Positions 29,371-39,039 of a stretch of DNA of 64,000 bases are shown piece by piece. The notes under the pieces were generated by a model. The model was not told where the DNA came from and did no database searches. It saw only the letters and a list, made by a program, of their open reading frames with translations. The stretch is taken from contig NZ_CP100128.1 of NCBI RefSeq assembly GCF_024207115.1, positions 2,108,001 to 2,172,000 of the forward strand, given 5' to 3'. A program made the translations under genes and the position numbers. Each line of letters opens with the position of its first letter. Position 1 is the stretch's first letter. This stretch comes from Chromobacterium sp. IIBBL 290-4. GTDB taxonomy: Bacteria > Pseudomonadota > Gammaproteobacteria > Burkholderiales > Chromobacteriaceae.

Positions 29371-30117
29371 TCAGCCTCGGACTTGACCGATTCTGAGCTG
29401 ACGCGGGCTGAGGTCCAGTAGTTGCCGGCATAGCCGGCTCAGCGCGCTTTGATCGGAAAATCCGCAGGCGGCGGCGATGTCGGCCAGCGGCCGGCGGCTG
29501 TGGCGAATGGCGTGGCTGGCGGCGTCCATGCGGGTGCGGCGGATGAAGTCGCCGGCGCTGAGCTGGAACACGCGCCTCATGCGCCGGTCCAGTTGGCCGA
29601 TGCTGAGGCCGGACAGTTCGCATAGCTCGTTCAGATGCAGCGGCCGGTGGTAGTGCGCCTGGATGTGATCGACGCAGGCGGCGAAGCGCGCGTCCAGCAG
29701 TTTTTCTCGGGTCAAGTCGGCCAAGTCTTTGGAGATGCAGACCAATCCCAGCAGCTCCCCATCCGGATGGCGCAGCGGCTGCTTGTTGGTCAGGCACCAG
29801 CCGGGCGAGCCGTCCGGATACACGGTCAGATCCAGGCGGTTGCGCAGCGGCGCGCCCTCGGCGAACAGCGCGTGGTCTTGGGCCTGATAGCGGTCGGCCA
29901 TGGCGTCGGGGAACAGCTCATGGGCGGTGCGGCCTTCGGCCTGCTTGCGATTACGCAAGGAGCAACGCTGGACGCAGCCCTCGCTGAGCGTGAGATAGCG
30001 GCTGTCCAGGTCTTTCACCGCGAAGACCATGTCGGGCAGATGATCGAACAAGGCCGCCATGGCGCGGGCGGCGGCGATGTCGCTGGTGAGAAACGTCGAT
30101 TGCAATGCGGTTTGCAT
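29371..30117 (-). CDS. AraC family regulator with N-terminal PAS domain
   Basis: About 248 residues from the ATG at 30117 (AAGGA upstream); the frame is open to 30192. Residues about 20-135 form a PAS domain (LFDHLPDMVFAVKDLDSRYL, WCLTNKQPLRHPDG), and about 150-248 a double AraC helix-turn-helix (LADIAAACGFSDQSALSRLCRQ). It is a one-component sensor-regulator; the ligand is unknown. Related proteins often control neighbouring outer-surface or catabolic genes, but here the next gene, the collagenase, is on the same strand upstream and could be co-regulated. Confidence 0.88.
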   Translation of the reverse strand: MQTALQSTFLTSDIAAARAMAALFDHLPDMVFAVKDLDSRYLTLSEGCVQRCSLRNRKQAEGRTAHELFPDAMADRYQAQDHALFAEGAPLRNRLDLTVYPDGSPGWCLTNKQPLRHPDGELLGLVCISKDLADLTREKLLDARFAACVDHIQAHYHRPLHLNELCELSGLSIGQLDRRMRRVFQLSAGDFIRRTRMDAASHAIRHSRRPLADIAAACGFSDQSALSRLCRQLLDLSPRQLRIGQVRG

Positions 30118-30271
30118 GTCATCACGATCCTTGCGCAAAGCCGCCTGGCGGCGGCGGGGGGCGGTGCCCTTGTACATGCCACTGATTAACATGGCATTAA
30201 CATAGACATTGGATCAATTTCATGCCTTTTTCAATATGGCCGCGACGGGCAAGCCGCCGCGGCCGAGCCGC

Positions 30272-32515
30272 TTATTCGTAAGCGGCGCTGACGGAGACGT
30301 TGGCGAACGGCTGTTTCGCCTGCAGCGTCAGGTAATACCAGTGCCCGGCTTGCGGCGCAGGAATCGAGACCGACTCCTCATTGCCCGCGCTGACGGAGGC
30401 GTAGTCATAGCTGCTGGGGGTGGGGTAGCGATCCTTGGCGACATAAAGATCGACATCGCCGCTGCCGCCGCTGGTCAACAGCTTCAGATTTTTCGCGCCG
30501 GCCGGTATCCAGAGGGTGGCGTAGGCCGCGCCGGATGAGGACAGGCCGGAAATCGAGCAGTTCTTGCCCAGCCGCTCGGGGTAAGCCTCATTGCAAGCCG
30601 GCAGGCCGGTGCTGGGCGGCAGCGGCGGCTGGCCGGCCGTGGTGGCGCTTTGCGCCCAGGCGGCGAACTCGTTGTCGTAGCGGCTGCCGATCTGCCGCAT
30701 CAATCCCATATAGCCATTGGCGTAGTCGCCCTTGCGCCACAAAGGCAGCATCGCGTCGATGTCGGCGCGGTGGCGCTCGAACATGAAGCGGGTGGCCATA
30801 TAGCCCCAGCGGTAGGCGCGGGTGACGTAGTCTGGCATGTCGTAGGTGTTGCCGTAGATCTGGCTGAGCTTGTAGTTGCCGGTCTTGACGATGTCGATGG
30901 CGGCCTGGTTGTCGTTGCGCAGCGACAGGTACTCGGCCAGCCCCTCAATCCACCATACCGTCGGTTGCTGGGTGGCGGCGGCGAAATCGCCGTACATGTC
31001 GAAGCGGCCATCCAGATAGTGGATGTATTCATGCTCCAGGTTCCATACCTTGAACACCGGACGCAGCCAGGACGCCTCGTGGGCGATGAAGCGGGACTGG
31101 TTGTTGGGGTCGGCCGGATTGCCTTCCAGATACATGCCGCCATTGTCGGTGGAGATGCCGTAGATCACGCCGGCGTACTTGGAGTAATTGTCGTAATCGT
31201 CAAACACCACCACTTCCAGCGAGGTGTCGTTGTCGTTGGCCACCGGCTGATTATGCGTTTGCAGCATCTGGTGGAAATAGGACTCCTCCTTCTGCAGCAG
31301 CGCGCAAGACGACTGCATCTGCTCGGCGGTCATTTCCTGGGAGCGGATGCGGATGGTGGGGCTGCAGGTGTAGCGATTGACCAGGATGGCGTCGGCCAGC
31401 TTGGTTTCGAAATTGCAGGTGCCGTACTCACTGCAATTGGCGTTGTCGTAGTACTTCACCGCCTCGGCGGCGGCCAGCCATAGCTCGTTGTCGGCGCCGG
31501 TCATGCTGCTGCCGGAGAGGATAGCCTTGGTCTGCGGCTTGATGGCGGGTTTGAGCGCCGGGTATTGCATGAAGCGCAGACCCTCGCGGGCGGCGTCGCC
31601 GAGCTGGAAGGCGGTCTCGGTGCCGATCAGGCTGGCCTTGTCGGCCTGGACGAGCTGGGTCAGCGCCGCTGAGTAGCTGCCGTCGTTTTGCAGCAGCGGC
31701 GCGGCGTTGGCGCGGCCGTGGGCGTAGAAGAACACGGTCAGCGCGCCGGTGAAGCCTTGGCTGGCGGTGGTTTCGCGCAAGCCTTGCGCGGCATTGGGAT
31801 TGGCCGCGGTATTGGTGTAGCGCTGGACGATGGCGCGGATGGAGGGCAGGTAATAGGCCTCGTCCGCCATATTGGTGATCAGCGTCATCACCTCGTTGGC
31901 GGTGGTGGGCGCTTGGGCATTGGCGGAGAACAGCGCCGCGCCGTCGGCCAGTTGCTTGATGCCGGGACGCAGCACGGACTGCAGATTGGCGTCCAGCGCC
32001 GGCAGGGTGCCGGTGCTGGCCAGGTAATAGCCGGCGCGCAGATACAGAGTCAGGTTGACCAGCGCCATCGACGAGGCATTGTAGCCGGCGGCCTCCTGGG
32101 CGAACCGGCTGGCAACGGCGTTGAGGTTGCCGGCGCTGTAGATGGTTGACGCCAGCTTCTTGTCCAGCGAGAACAAGCCGTAGGCGCAGGTGTAGTCGGG
32201 CAGGCTGACCAGATAATTGGCCAGCTCGGCGCCGCTGTGGCCGGCCAGCGCGTTCATGTCCTGGCATTGCGGCGTGGCCGCGTGGCGGGCCAGTTTCTTC
32301 AAGGGCCGGCCGATCACGCTGCGGTTGTCCTGCAAATGGTAGCGGGACTGGAAGTCGGTCGGCGGCCGGTTGCGCCACAGCCGGGGCGCCGCCGGCTGGC
32401 GGGGCTGGACTTTATCCAGGTGCGGCGTTTTGTAGGTTTTGGGCGCGGCCTGGACCGGCGCGGCCAGCATGGCGGCCAGGGTCAGGCTCAGCGCGGCGAG
32501 GGGGATGCTTCGCAT
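30272..32515 (-). CDS. Secreted M9 family collagenase
   Basis: 747 residues from the ATG at 32515, with GGAGA upstream; the frame extends 79 codons further but those lack a signal sequence. The signal peptide is MRSIPLAALSLTLAAMLA ending at AQA. The M9 N-terminal activator region is followed by the zinc site HEYIH (H495, E496, H499) and the third ligand Glu in WWIEGLAEYL about 24 residues on. A C-terminal PPC beta-sandwich (about 655-747) may bind collagen. It digests collagen outside the cell after type II secretion. It matches Vibrio/Aeromonas-type collagenases in layout. Confidence 0.93.
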   Translation of the reverse strand: MRSIPLAALSLTLAAMLAAPVQAAPKTYKTPHLDKVQPRQPAAPRLWRNRPPTDFQSRYHLQDNRSVIGRPLKKLARHAATPQCQDMNALAGHSGAELANYLVSLPDYTCAYGLFSLDKKLASTIYSAGNLNAVASRFAQEAAGYNASSMALVNLTLYLRAGYYLASTGTLPALDANLQSVLRPGIKQLADGAALFSANAQAPTTANEVMTLITNMADEAYYLPSIRAIVQRYTNTAANPNAAQGLRETTASQGFTGALTVFFYAHGRANAAPLLQNDGSYSAALTQLVQADKASLIGTETAFQLGDAAREGLRFMQYPALKPAIKPQTKAILSGSSMTGADNELWLAAAEAVKYYDNANCSEYGTCNFETKLADAILVNRYTCSPTIRIRSQEMTAEQMQSSCALLQKEESYFHQMLQTHNQPVANDNDTSLEVVVFDDYDNYSKYAGVIYGISTDNGGMYLEGNPADPNNQSRFIAHEASWLRPVFKVWNLEHEYIHYLDGRFDMYGDFAAATQQPTVWWIEGLAEYLSLRNDNQAAIDIVKTGNYKLSQIYGNTYDMPDYVTRAYRWGYMATRFMFERHRADIDAMLPLWRKGDYANGYMGLMRQIGSRYDNEFAAWAQSATTAGQPPLPPSTGLPACNEAYPERLGKNCSISGLSSSGAAYATLWIPAGAKNLKLLTSGGSGDVDLYVAKDRYPTPSSYDYASVSAGNEESVSIPAPQAGHWYYLTLQAKQPFANVSVSAAYE

Positions 32516-32693
32516 AGTGGTCTCCGGAAAATCAGGGCGTCTCCCTGACCGCAAAATCATGCCAATAGCGCCGCCCCCTTTCTTGGCTCCGCTTGCCGCG
32601 CGCGCGCGCGGAATCGCCAAATATGCTCTCCGGGTGTCTGTGCTTGCCGCGGCGCGCGCCAGCCCCTGCCGCGATGCCGCAAACTGTCTATGT

Positions 32694-33314
32694 TCAGGCC
32701 AAACGAGCCGCCGCCAGGCTGGCCGCGCACAGCAGCAGCACGATGCCGGCAAGCTGGCTGACTCGCCAACGCGCCATCGCTTGCGCCAAGCGGCCTTGCC
32801 CCAGACGGTGCGCCAGCAGGATCAGCATGGCGAAGTAGCACAGATTGATGGCCTCGAACAGCAGGGCCAGAACCGCGAAACCCGGCTCCAGCCGGGCGGC
32901 GGGCGCGTTCAGAAACTGCGGAAAAAAAGCGGCGAAAAACAGCACGGGCTTGGGGTTGATCAGGGTGAGCAGATAGCCCTGGCGGAACGAGGCATCCATC
33001 GGCGTTTCGGCCGGGGCAGCCGAGGCGGGGGAGGCGGCGCGCAGCAGGCCCCAGGCCAGATAGGCGAGATAGCCCGCTCCCAGCAGCTGCAGGCCGGTTT
33101 GCAAGGCTGGCCAGCGCAGCAGCATCGTTGCCACGCCCAGGGCCGACAGCGCGATCAAGCTGAGATCGCCCAGCACGATGCCGGCTACCGCGCGGGCGGC
33201 CAGGCGGCGCGAGCGGCTGGCGCGCTCGCCGACGAAGAAAGTGGCGGGGCCAGGGGTGATGATCAGCAGCAGCGAAGCCAGCAGAAAAGCAGGGAGATGG
33301 ACCAGGCTGGACAT
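32694..33314 (-). CDS. LysE/RhtB family amino-acid exporter
   Basis: 206 residues from the ATG at 33314 (AGGAG upstream). Six hydrophobic helices, with the family motif TPGPATFFV near residue 18 and the LTLINPKPVLFF segment in the middle. It exports amino acids or related metabolites across the inner membrane. It starts one base after the stop of the epimerase gene, so both are one operon, divergent from a LysR regulator at 34341. Confidence 0.9.
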   Translation of the reverse strand: MSSLVHLPAFLLASLLLIITPGPATFFVGERASRSRRLAARAVAGIVLGDLSLIALSALGVATMLLRWPALQTGLQLLGAGYLAYLAWGLLRAASPASAAPAETPMDASFRQGYLLTLINPKPVLFFAAFFPQFLNAPAARLEPGFAVLALLFEAINLCYFAMLILLAHRLGQGRLAQAMARWRVSQLAGIVLLLCAASLAAARLA

Positions 33315-33315
33315 A

Positions 33316-34215
33316 TCAGCGCTCCTGCGCCTGGGCGCGGATGACGCCGGCGAGCCAGTCTCGGCAATCGGCGAAAGCATAGCCCAGCGTTACCGCGCGC
33401 TGGGTGCTCATGGCGAAGGGGGCGGCGTAGTCATATGGCAGCGCCGGCGCGGCGGCGGGCTGACTTGGCGGCGGCAAATCCAGGGCGGCGGCGATATGGC
33501 GGTCCAGATCGGCCGCGGATAGCGCGCCGTTGTCCGCGGCATTGACCGCGCCGAGAAAGGTCTGCTCGCCGGCCCATTGCAGAAAATGGGCGATGCTGGC
33601 GGCGTGGATGAAGGAGCTGCCGCCGCGGGCGGAGGCCGGCGCGGCGATGCCTTGGCGGGCGCGGTGGATATGCTGCGCCAGCCTTTCAGTGAAATCGCCG
33701 TTTTCCGCTTGCACGTGGCCTATGCGCACGGTGACCGCGGGCAGCTTGCCGCGCCTGTGCAGCCAGGTTTCGGCCTGGCGTTTGCCGTCTGCGTAGTTGG
33801 CCTCGGTCAGCGCGCGCGTTTGCCAAATGAGCGGCGCTTCCACGGCCTCTTCTTGCAGATCGATGGTCTCTTCCCTGCAAGGTTGGGCCCCGGCTCTGCC
33901 GGCGTAGACCTCGATGGTGGAGGCCATCACGTATCGTCCCACCCGGCCGGAGAATATCTGTTCGGCCAGGGCGGCGTGGTGCGGCGTGTAGCAAACCTGA
34001 TCGTAGGCCACATCGAAATCGGCATGGCGGAAGGCCTGCGCCATGGCCTGGCTGTCGGCGCGGTCCACCTGAATGCGTTCGATGGCCGAGCCGAAATCGT
34101 CGGGCGAGCGGCCGCGGGTGGCCAAGGTCACTCGGTGGCCGGCCGCTATCAAATTGCCCACCAGCAAGCGGCCGAAATAGCGGGTGCCGCCTATGATCAA
34201 GATTTTCTTTGTCAT
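33316..34215 (-). CDS. NAD-dependent epimerase/dehydratase family protein
   Basis: 299 residues. A Rossmann fold starts at once with GGTRYFGRLL (the G-x2-x2-G nucleotide site) and RGR. The Tyr-x3-Lys catalytic pair typical of extended SDRs is replaced by YADGKRQAE (Y-A-D-G-K), where Tyr and Lys keep the right spacing. The substrate is unknown; similar proteins are annotated as isoflavone-reductase-like or sugar epimerases. It forms an operon with the LysE exporter and is divergent from LysR at 34341, which probably controls both. Confidence 0.85.
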   Translation of the reverse strand: MTKKILIIGGTRYFGRLLVGNLIAAGHRVTLATRGRSPDDFGSAIERIQVDRADSQAMAQAFRHADFDVAYDQVCYTPHHAALAEQIFSGRVGRYVMASTIEVYAGRAGAQPCREETIDLQEEAVEAPLIWQTRALTEANYADGKRQAETWLHRRGKLPAVTVRIGHVQAENGDFTERLAQHIHRARQGIAAPASARGGSSFIHAASIAHFLQWAGEQTFLGAVNAADNGALSAADLDRHIAAALDLPPPSQPAAAPALPYDYAAPFAMSTQRAVTLGYAFADCRDWLAGVIRAQAQER

Positions 34216-34340
34216 GACATTATCCTGTGGTGTGATTGAGGCAATAATGCTGGCTATGTCATGACGGGCGCAAACGAGCTTTTACGGCGCCTGGCATCAG
34301 AAAAACTTAGCCATTCAATCGAACGGGAAAGCGGTGGACC

Positions 34341-35234
34341 ATGACGATGTTTTCTTTGCGCCACCTCGCCGCGCTGGTGGATTTTGAATGCGCCGCGCGT
34401 TGGAGCAGCTTTCGCCTGGCGGCGCAGGAGCTGAACAAAACGCCGGCGGCGGTGAGCCTGCAGATCAAGCAGCTGGAGCAGTCTTTGGGCATCCGCTTGT
34501 TTGTCCGCCACGCGCGCAGCGTGGTTTTGACCGCAGAGGGCAAGACGCTGGCTGAAGCGGCGCGGCGCGCGCTGGCGGAATGGCAAAACGCGGTGGCTAG
34601 CCTGCAAGGCGGCGATGGCGAGCATTCGCTGACAGTAGCGGCCACTCATTCTTTCGCCATCAAATGGCTGGCCGCCCGGCTGCCGGCGTTCACGAGGCTG
34701 CATCCCGGCGTGGATTTGCGGCTGGACTCCAGCGACAGGATGGCCAATCTGGAAGCCGGCGAAGCCGACTTGGCCATTCGCTATCTGCCCTGGAGCGCGG
34801 ATGGCGACGAAAGCTGGCTGTACCGGGAGCAGTTGTGCGTGGTGTACAGCCCCAGCCTGGCTGGAGCAGGGGCCGGGCTGAAGGAACTGGCGGCTCTGCC
34901 GCTATTGCATGAGGGCGCGACGGCGCCATGGCTGGCCCTGATGGCGCGGGAAGGCGTGCGGCGCGCGCGTTTCGATTTCGCCGCCGATTTCAGCCATTCA
35001 GGCCTGTTGGTGCAGGCCGCCGTGGCGGGGCAAGGCGTGGCGTTGGCGCCGTTTGGGCTCGCGTATGAGGATTGGCGCGCCGGCCGGCTGTGTCGCGCGG
35101 CATGCGCGCCGATGGCCGCCAGCCATGGTTACCGGCTGATGCGGGCCAGAGGCAGCCTGGAGAAGATCCGGCCATTCGAGCGCTGGCTGCGGCAGGCGCT
35201 GGCCGAGATGCTGACCGAAATCGCGGCAGGCTGA
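34341..35234 (+). CDS. LysR family regulator (GcvA-like)
   Basis: 297 residues. An N-terminal winged helix (about 5-63: SFRLAAQELNKTPAAVSLQI) and a periplasmic-binding-protein-like effector domain (about 90-290) are both intact. The gene is divergent from the epimerase-LysE operon, 125 bp apart, the usual arrangement for a LysR protein and its target. The inducer cannot be read from the sequence. An alternative start is the Met at 34347. Confidence 0.9.
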   Translation: MTMFSLRHLAALVDFECAARWSSFRLAAQELNKTPAAVSLQIKQLEQSLGIRLFVRHARSVVLTAEGKTLAEAARRALAEWQNAVASLQGGDGEHSLTVAATHSFAIKWLAARLPAFTRLHPGVDLRLDSSDRMANLEAGEADLAIRYLPWSADGDESWLYREQLCVVYSPSLAGAGAGLKELAALPLLHEGATAPWLALMAREGVRRARFDFAADFSHSGLLVQAAVAGQGVALAPFGLAYEDWRAGRLCRAACAPMAASHGYRLMRARGSLEKIRPFERWLRQALAEMLTEIAAG

Positions 35235-35446
35235 AGTCATTTCAAGCGCGATGCCTGGATGGGCCCAAGCGGCGAAGGTCGAGTGGCGGCGCAAAAGATC
35301 TGTGGCGGCTAAGCCGCATCGCTAGGTGAAAATTATTATTTTCCGGGTAATATATTTCATCTTATTTTTACCATGGTATATATTGGCTCGTGCTTGAGAG
35401 CCGGCGCGCCTGCCGGCATCGCATGAGCCAAACCAAGAGGCATACC

Positions 35447-36406
35447 ATGGCATTTCCCATACCAGAGGCGATTTCCGCCGCGATACGCCAGGCATTCCCC
35501 GAAGGGGCCGGGATCGTTCCGCAAGCATTGGCGCCGGGCCTGTCGGGCGCGCGCATTTTCCGTTTCGAGGCCGGCGGACAAAGCTTTGTCATCCGCCAGA
35601 GCGCCCATATCGAGCGCGCCGAGCGCGAGACGCAATGCTGGCGCGGCGCGGCGGCGCTAGGCGTGGCGCCGCGGCTGGTCTACGCCGATGCGGCCAGCGG
35701 CATCACCATTTCCGAATTCATCGCGGCTGAGGGAATGGATCGCTCCCCCGCGGGCATCCATCGTGTGGCTTCGGCTTTGCGACGCTTGCATCAAAGCCGG
35801 GCTTTCGATGGCGGCATGCCGCTGGCGGAGATTCTGGCGGGCGAGGTGGCCAAGCTAGGCATGGGCCAGCCGGACGCCGTCATTCAGGCGATTTGCCAGG
35901 CGGCGGCAGAGGCGGACGCGATCAGCCGGGAAGGCGAGCGCGCGCCCTGCCATTTCGATTTAAACCCTGGAAATATTCTGCTGTCCGGCGAGCGCGTGCT
36001 GTTCCTCGATTGGGAAACCGCCGGCCTGGGCGACCCCTACATCGACCTGGCGCAGCTGGGCGTGTTTGTGTTTCCCACGCCGGAGCAAGGGCAAAGCTTG
36101 CTGCGAGCCTATTTGCAAACCGAACCCACGCCGGCCGAACAGGGCCGCCTGGCGGCTGGGCGAGTGATCGCGCTGGCTTTCTATGCCCTGGGTTTTTTCC
36201 TGGCGGCCAGACGGCGCGACGCCGCTTTGCGCCTGGCTGCGGTGTCGCCGGTATCTTGGGGCGACTTGTTCGCGTTGCTGAGCTCGGGTGGGGCGCAAAG
36301 CGCGCCGGAAGTGGCGGCGGCGACATTGGCGGCGGAGATGCGGCGCTGCCAGCAGTCCGAGGCCTATCGGCAGGCTCTGGCTCGGCGCACCGCGCTGGGT
36401 GTCTGA
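35447..36406 (+). CDS. Phosphotransferase family protein (choline kinase/APH fold)
   Basis: 319 residues from the ATG at 35447 with AGAGG upstream. Kinase-like signature HFDLNPGN (catalytic Asp and Asn) and the metal-binding FLDWETAGLGDPYIDLA are intact. These are closest to choline/ethanolamine kinase and LicA types, which phosphorylate small alcohols for lipid or surface decoration; aminoglycoside phosphotransferases share the fold. No lic or other choline genes are nearby, so the substrate is open. The upstream AT-rich stretch (35320-35400) probably holds the promoter. Confidence 0.85.
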   Translation: MAFPIPEAISAAIRQAFPEGAGIVPQALAPGLSGARIFRFEAGGQSFVIRQSAHIERAERETQCWRGAAALGVAPRLVYADAASGITISEFIAAEGMDRSPAGIHRVASALRRLHQSRAFDGGMPLAEILAGEVAKLGMGQPDAVIQAICQAAAEADAISREGERAPCHFDLNPGNILLSGERVLFLDWETAGLGDPYIDLAQLGVFVFPTPEQGQSLLRAYLQTEPTPAEQGRLAAGRVIALAFYALGFFLAARRRDAALRLAAVSPVSWGDLFALLSSGGAQSAPEVAAATLAAEMRRCQQSEAYRQALARRTALGV

Positions 36407-36488
36407 GCGGCGGTTGGCGACCAGCAGGCTTGCGGCCAATCAGCCGGCTAGCCGTGATGAGCAGGCGAAACAAAAAAGCGAGAGCGGA

Positions 36489-38312
36489 ATGTTGGCGAGC
36501 GAGAAAGGCGGCAAGCGGGCGAGGGCCGGCGCGCTGTGGATGTTGTTCCCCTTGATCTGGCGGTTCAAGGGGCGGGTGCTGCTGGCCATGGCCTGCATGA
36601 TGCTGGGCAAGGCGGCGGTGGTGTCGGTGCCGCTGTATCTGAAGGATGTGGTGGATCAGTTGTCCATGCCGGCGACCGCCTTGGCCGTGCCGGTGCTGGC
36701 GCTGACCGGCTATGGCCTGGCCAGGCTGCTGTCCGGGGTGCTGGGAGAGTTGCGCGATGCGGTGTTCGCCCGAGTGATACAGGGCGCGGTGCGCCAGGCG
36801 GCGCTGGATGTGTTCCGGCATTTGCTCCGCTTGTCGTTGCGTTTCCATCTGGAGCGGCAAACCGGCGGCGTCAGCCGGGATATCGAACGCGGCACCAAGG
36901 GCATAGGTTTTCTGCTCAATTTCGCGGTGTTCAACATCCTGCCCACCTTGCTGGAGATCGGCATGGTGACGGCGATTCTGCTGCAGCGCTATGCCTGGGC
37001 ATTCGCGGCGGTCACCTTGGCGACGATGGCGAGCTATATCGTCTACACCCTGTTGGTGACCGAGTGGCGTAGCGGCTACCGGCGGCGGATGAACGAACTG
37101 GATTCGAACGCCAACGCCAAGGCTATCGACGCCTTGCTCAATTATGAAACGGTGAAGTATTTCGGCAATGAAGCGCATGAAGCCGCGCGCTACGACCGCA
37201 ACCTGGCGGCCTGGGAGGCTTCGGCGGTCAAGAACCAGGTGGCGCTGTCGCTGCTCAACGCCGGCCAGGCGGCCATCATCGCCTGCGGCATCAGCTGGAT
37301 CATGGTGCTGGCCGCGCAGGGCGTGGTCGCCGGAAGCATGACGGTGGGCGACGTGGTGCTGGTGGCCACCTTCATCACCCAGCTGTATGGGCCGCTGACA
37401 TTTCTGGGTTTTGTCTATCGCGAGGTCAAACACGCGCTGATCGACATCGAGCGCATGTTCAAGCTGCTGGGCGTGCGGGAGGAGGTGAGGGACGCGCCGG
37501 ATGCTCAGGCTTTGGCGGCGTCTTGCCCGGCGGTCCGCTTCGAGGCGGTGTCGTTCGCCTATGACGGCCAGCGGCAGATTCTGAATGGGCTGAGCCTGGA
37601 GATTCCCGGCGGCAAGACCTTGGCGGTGGTCGGGCCCAGCGGCGCCGGCAAATCCACGCTGTCGCGTTTGCTGTTCCGTTTTTACGATGTCGGGCAAGGC
37701 GCGGTGCGGATCGACGGCGTCGACATCCGTCGCCTGAGCCAGGACACGCTGCGCGCGCATATCGGCATCGTGCCGCAGGAGACGGTGCTGTTCAACGACA
37801 GCCTGTATCGCAATATCGCTTACGCCAAGCCGGAAGCCAGCCGCGAAGAAGTGGTCGCCGCGGCGACGGCCGCGCATCTGCGCGATTTCGTCGCTGCGCT
37901 GCCGGACGGTTTCGATACCCAGGTGGGCGAGCGCGGGCTCAAACTGTCCGGCGGCGAGAAACAGCGCGTCGCCATCGCCCGCGCCTTGCTGAAGAATCCG
38001 CCCATCCTGATTTTCGACGAGGCGACCAGCTCGCTGGACTCGCGCGCCGAGCAGGCCATCCAGCGCGAGCTGGCCGAGGCGTCGGCCAACCGCACCACGC
38101 TAATCATCGCCCACCGCTTGTCCACCATCGTCGACGCCGATGAGATCGCGGTGCTGGACGAAGGGCGGGTGGTGGAGCGGGGCCGGCATGCGGATTTGCT
38201 GGCGCAGGGCGGGCGCTATGCTGAAATGTGGCGCTTGCAGCGGGCGGACATGGAAACCGTCGGCGCGCCGACAGAAAAGGCCTGGCTATCAAGGACGGCG
38301 GCGCAGGGTTGA
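36489..38312 (+). CDS. ATM1/HMT1-type ABC exporter
   Basis: 607 residues. A six-helix membrane domain (about 20-320) carries the ATM1 hallmark NYETVKYFGNEAHEAARYD. The nucleotide-binding domain has Walker A GPSGAGKST, signature LSGGEKQR and Walker B ILIFDEATSSLD. Bacterial members export glutathione-bound metals or iron-sulfur precursors and protect against heavy metals; that is family knowledge. The start at 36489 is the last Met before the conserved part; its ribosome site (GAGAGCGGA) is weak and the longer frame is Arg-rich and unlikely. Confidence 0.88.
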   Translation: MLASEKGGKRARAGALWMLFPLIWRFKGRVLLAMACMMLGKAAVVSVPLYLKDVVDQLSMPATALAVPVLALTGYGLARLLSGVLGELRDAVFARVIQGAVRQAALDVFRHLLRLSLRFHLERQTGGVSRDIERGTKGIGFLLNFAVFNILPTLLEIGMVTAILLQRYAWAFAAVTLATMASYIVYTLLVTEWRSGYRRRMNELDSNANAKAIDALLNYETVKYFGNEAHEAARYDRNLAAWEASAVKNQVALSLLNAGQAAIIACGISWIMVLAAQGVVAGSMTVGDVVLVATFITQLYGPLTFLGFVYREVKHALIDIERMFKLLGVREEVRDAPDAQALAASCPAVRFEAVSFAYDGQRQILNGLSLEIPGGKTLAVVGPSGAGKSTLSRLLFRFYDVGQGAVRIDGVDIRRLSQDTLRAHIGIVPQETVLFNDSLYRNIAYAKPEASREEVVAAATAAHLRDFVAALPDGFDTQVGERGLKLSGGEKQRVAIARALLKNPPILIFDEATSSLDSRAEQAIQRELAEASANRTTLIIAHRLSTIVDADEIAVLDEGRVVERGRHADLLAQGGRYAEMWRLQRADMETVGAPTEKAWLSRTAAQG

Positions 38313-38382
38313 TGGCTGCGCATCCATTATTACCCTGGTAGTATGTCGCTTCGTATCCGCATTTCCAGGACCGTCTCCCATC

Positions 38383-39027
38383 ATGAGCATACCGGCTGAA
38401 TCGCTATTGAAACCCTGCACCGCCTTCGAGGGCGCGCGTCGACTGCTGTCCGGCCCGCTGGCCGAGGTGGCGCTGGCGGTGAAAGCCGCCGCGGAGAACG
38501 GCTCGACCGAGCCTTTGCTGGTGTTCGACGACGCCAATGGCCGGGTGGTGGATCTGGATTTGCGCGGCAGCGACGCGGAGGTGATCGAGCGCTTGGCTCG
38601 CCCGCCGCAGGCCTATCCCGGCCGTTATGCCGCGCCGGCTCAGCCGGCCAAAGCCGAAGCGGCGGTAGAGGAAGACGCTCCGGCCGCGCCGAGGGGGCGG
38701 GGGCGGCCCAAGCTGGGCGTGGTGTCGCGCGAGGTGACGCTGCTGCCCCGGCAGTGGGAATGGCTGGCCGAGCAGCCGGGCGGCGCGTCGGCCACGCTGC
38801 GCCGCTTGATAGACGAGGCCAGGAAAAAAACGGGCGATCCGCGCAGCCGCCGCGCGGCGCGCGATGCGGCCTATCAATTCATGACGGCGCTGGCTGGCGA
38901 TCTGCCGGCTTATGAAGAGGCCTTGCGAGCGCTGTTCGCCGACGATGGCGAGCAGTTGGCGCGGCATATGGCATCCTGGCCGGCGGATATCCGCGAGCAT
39001 GCCTGGCGGCTGGCGTTCGAAGCCTGA
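38383..39027 (+). CDS. DUF2239 family protein
   Basis: 214 residues. The N-terminal half (CTAFEGARRLLSGPLAEVAL, LLVFDDANGRVVDLDLRG) and the C-terminal half (EVTLLPRQWEWLAEQPGG, then RRLIDEARKK) match the DUF2239 family, separated by a Pro/Ala-rich linker with an AT-hook-like RGRGRPK. The C-terminal part resembles a DNA-associated helical unit, but no function is established. It follows the ABC exporter by 70 bp on the same strand with its own promoter possible in between. Confidence 0.85.
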   Translation: MSIPAESLLKPCTAFEGARRLLSGPLAEVALAVKAAAENGSTEPLLVFDDANGRVVDLDLRGSDAEVIERLARPPQAYPGRYAAPAQPAKAEAAVEEDAPAAPRGRGRPKLGVVSREVTLLPRQWEWLAEQPGGASATLRRLIDEARKKTGDPRSRRAARDAAYQFMTALAGDLPAYEEALRALFADDGEQLARHMASWPADIREHAWRLAFEA

Positions 39028-39039
39028 GCCGGCTCCGGC

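Noticed and set aside
30272..32752. Longer collagenase starting at 32752
   Set aside because: The extra 79 residues are Arg/Cys-rich and lack a signal sequence; the ATG at 32515 has both a ribosome site and a signal peptide.
35922..37877. Long minus-strand frame over the phosphotransferase and ABC genes
   Set aside because: A shadow frame. Both plus-strand genes show complete catalytic motifs in the same region.
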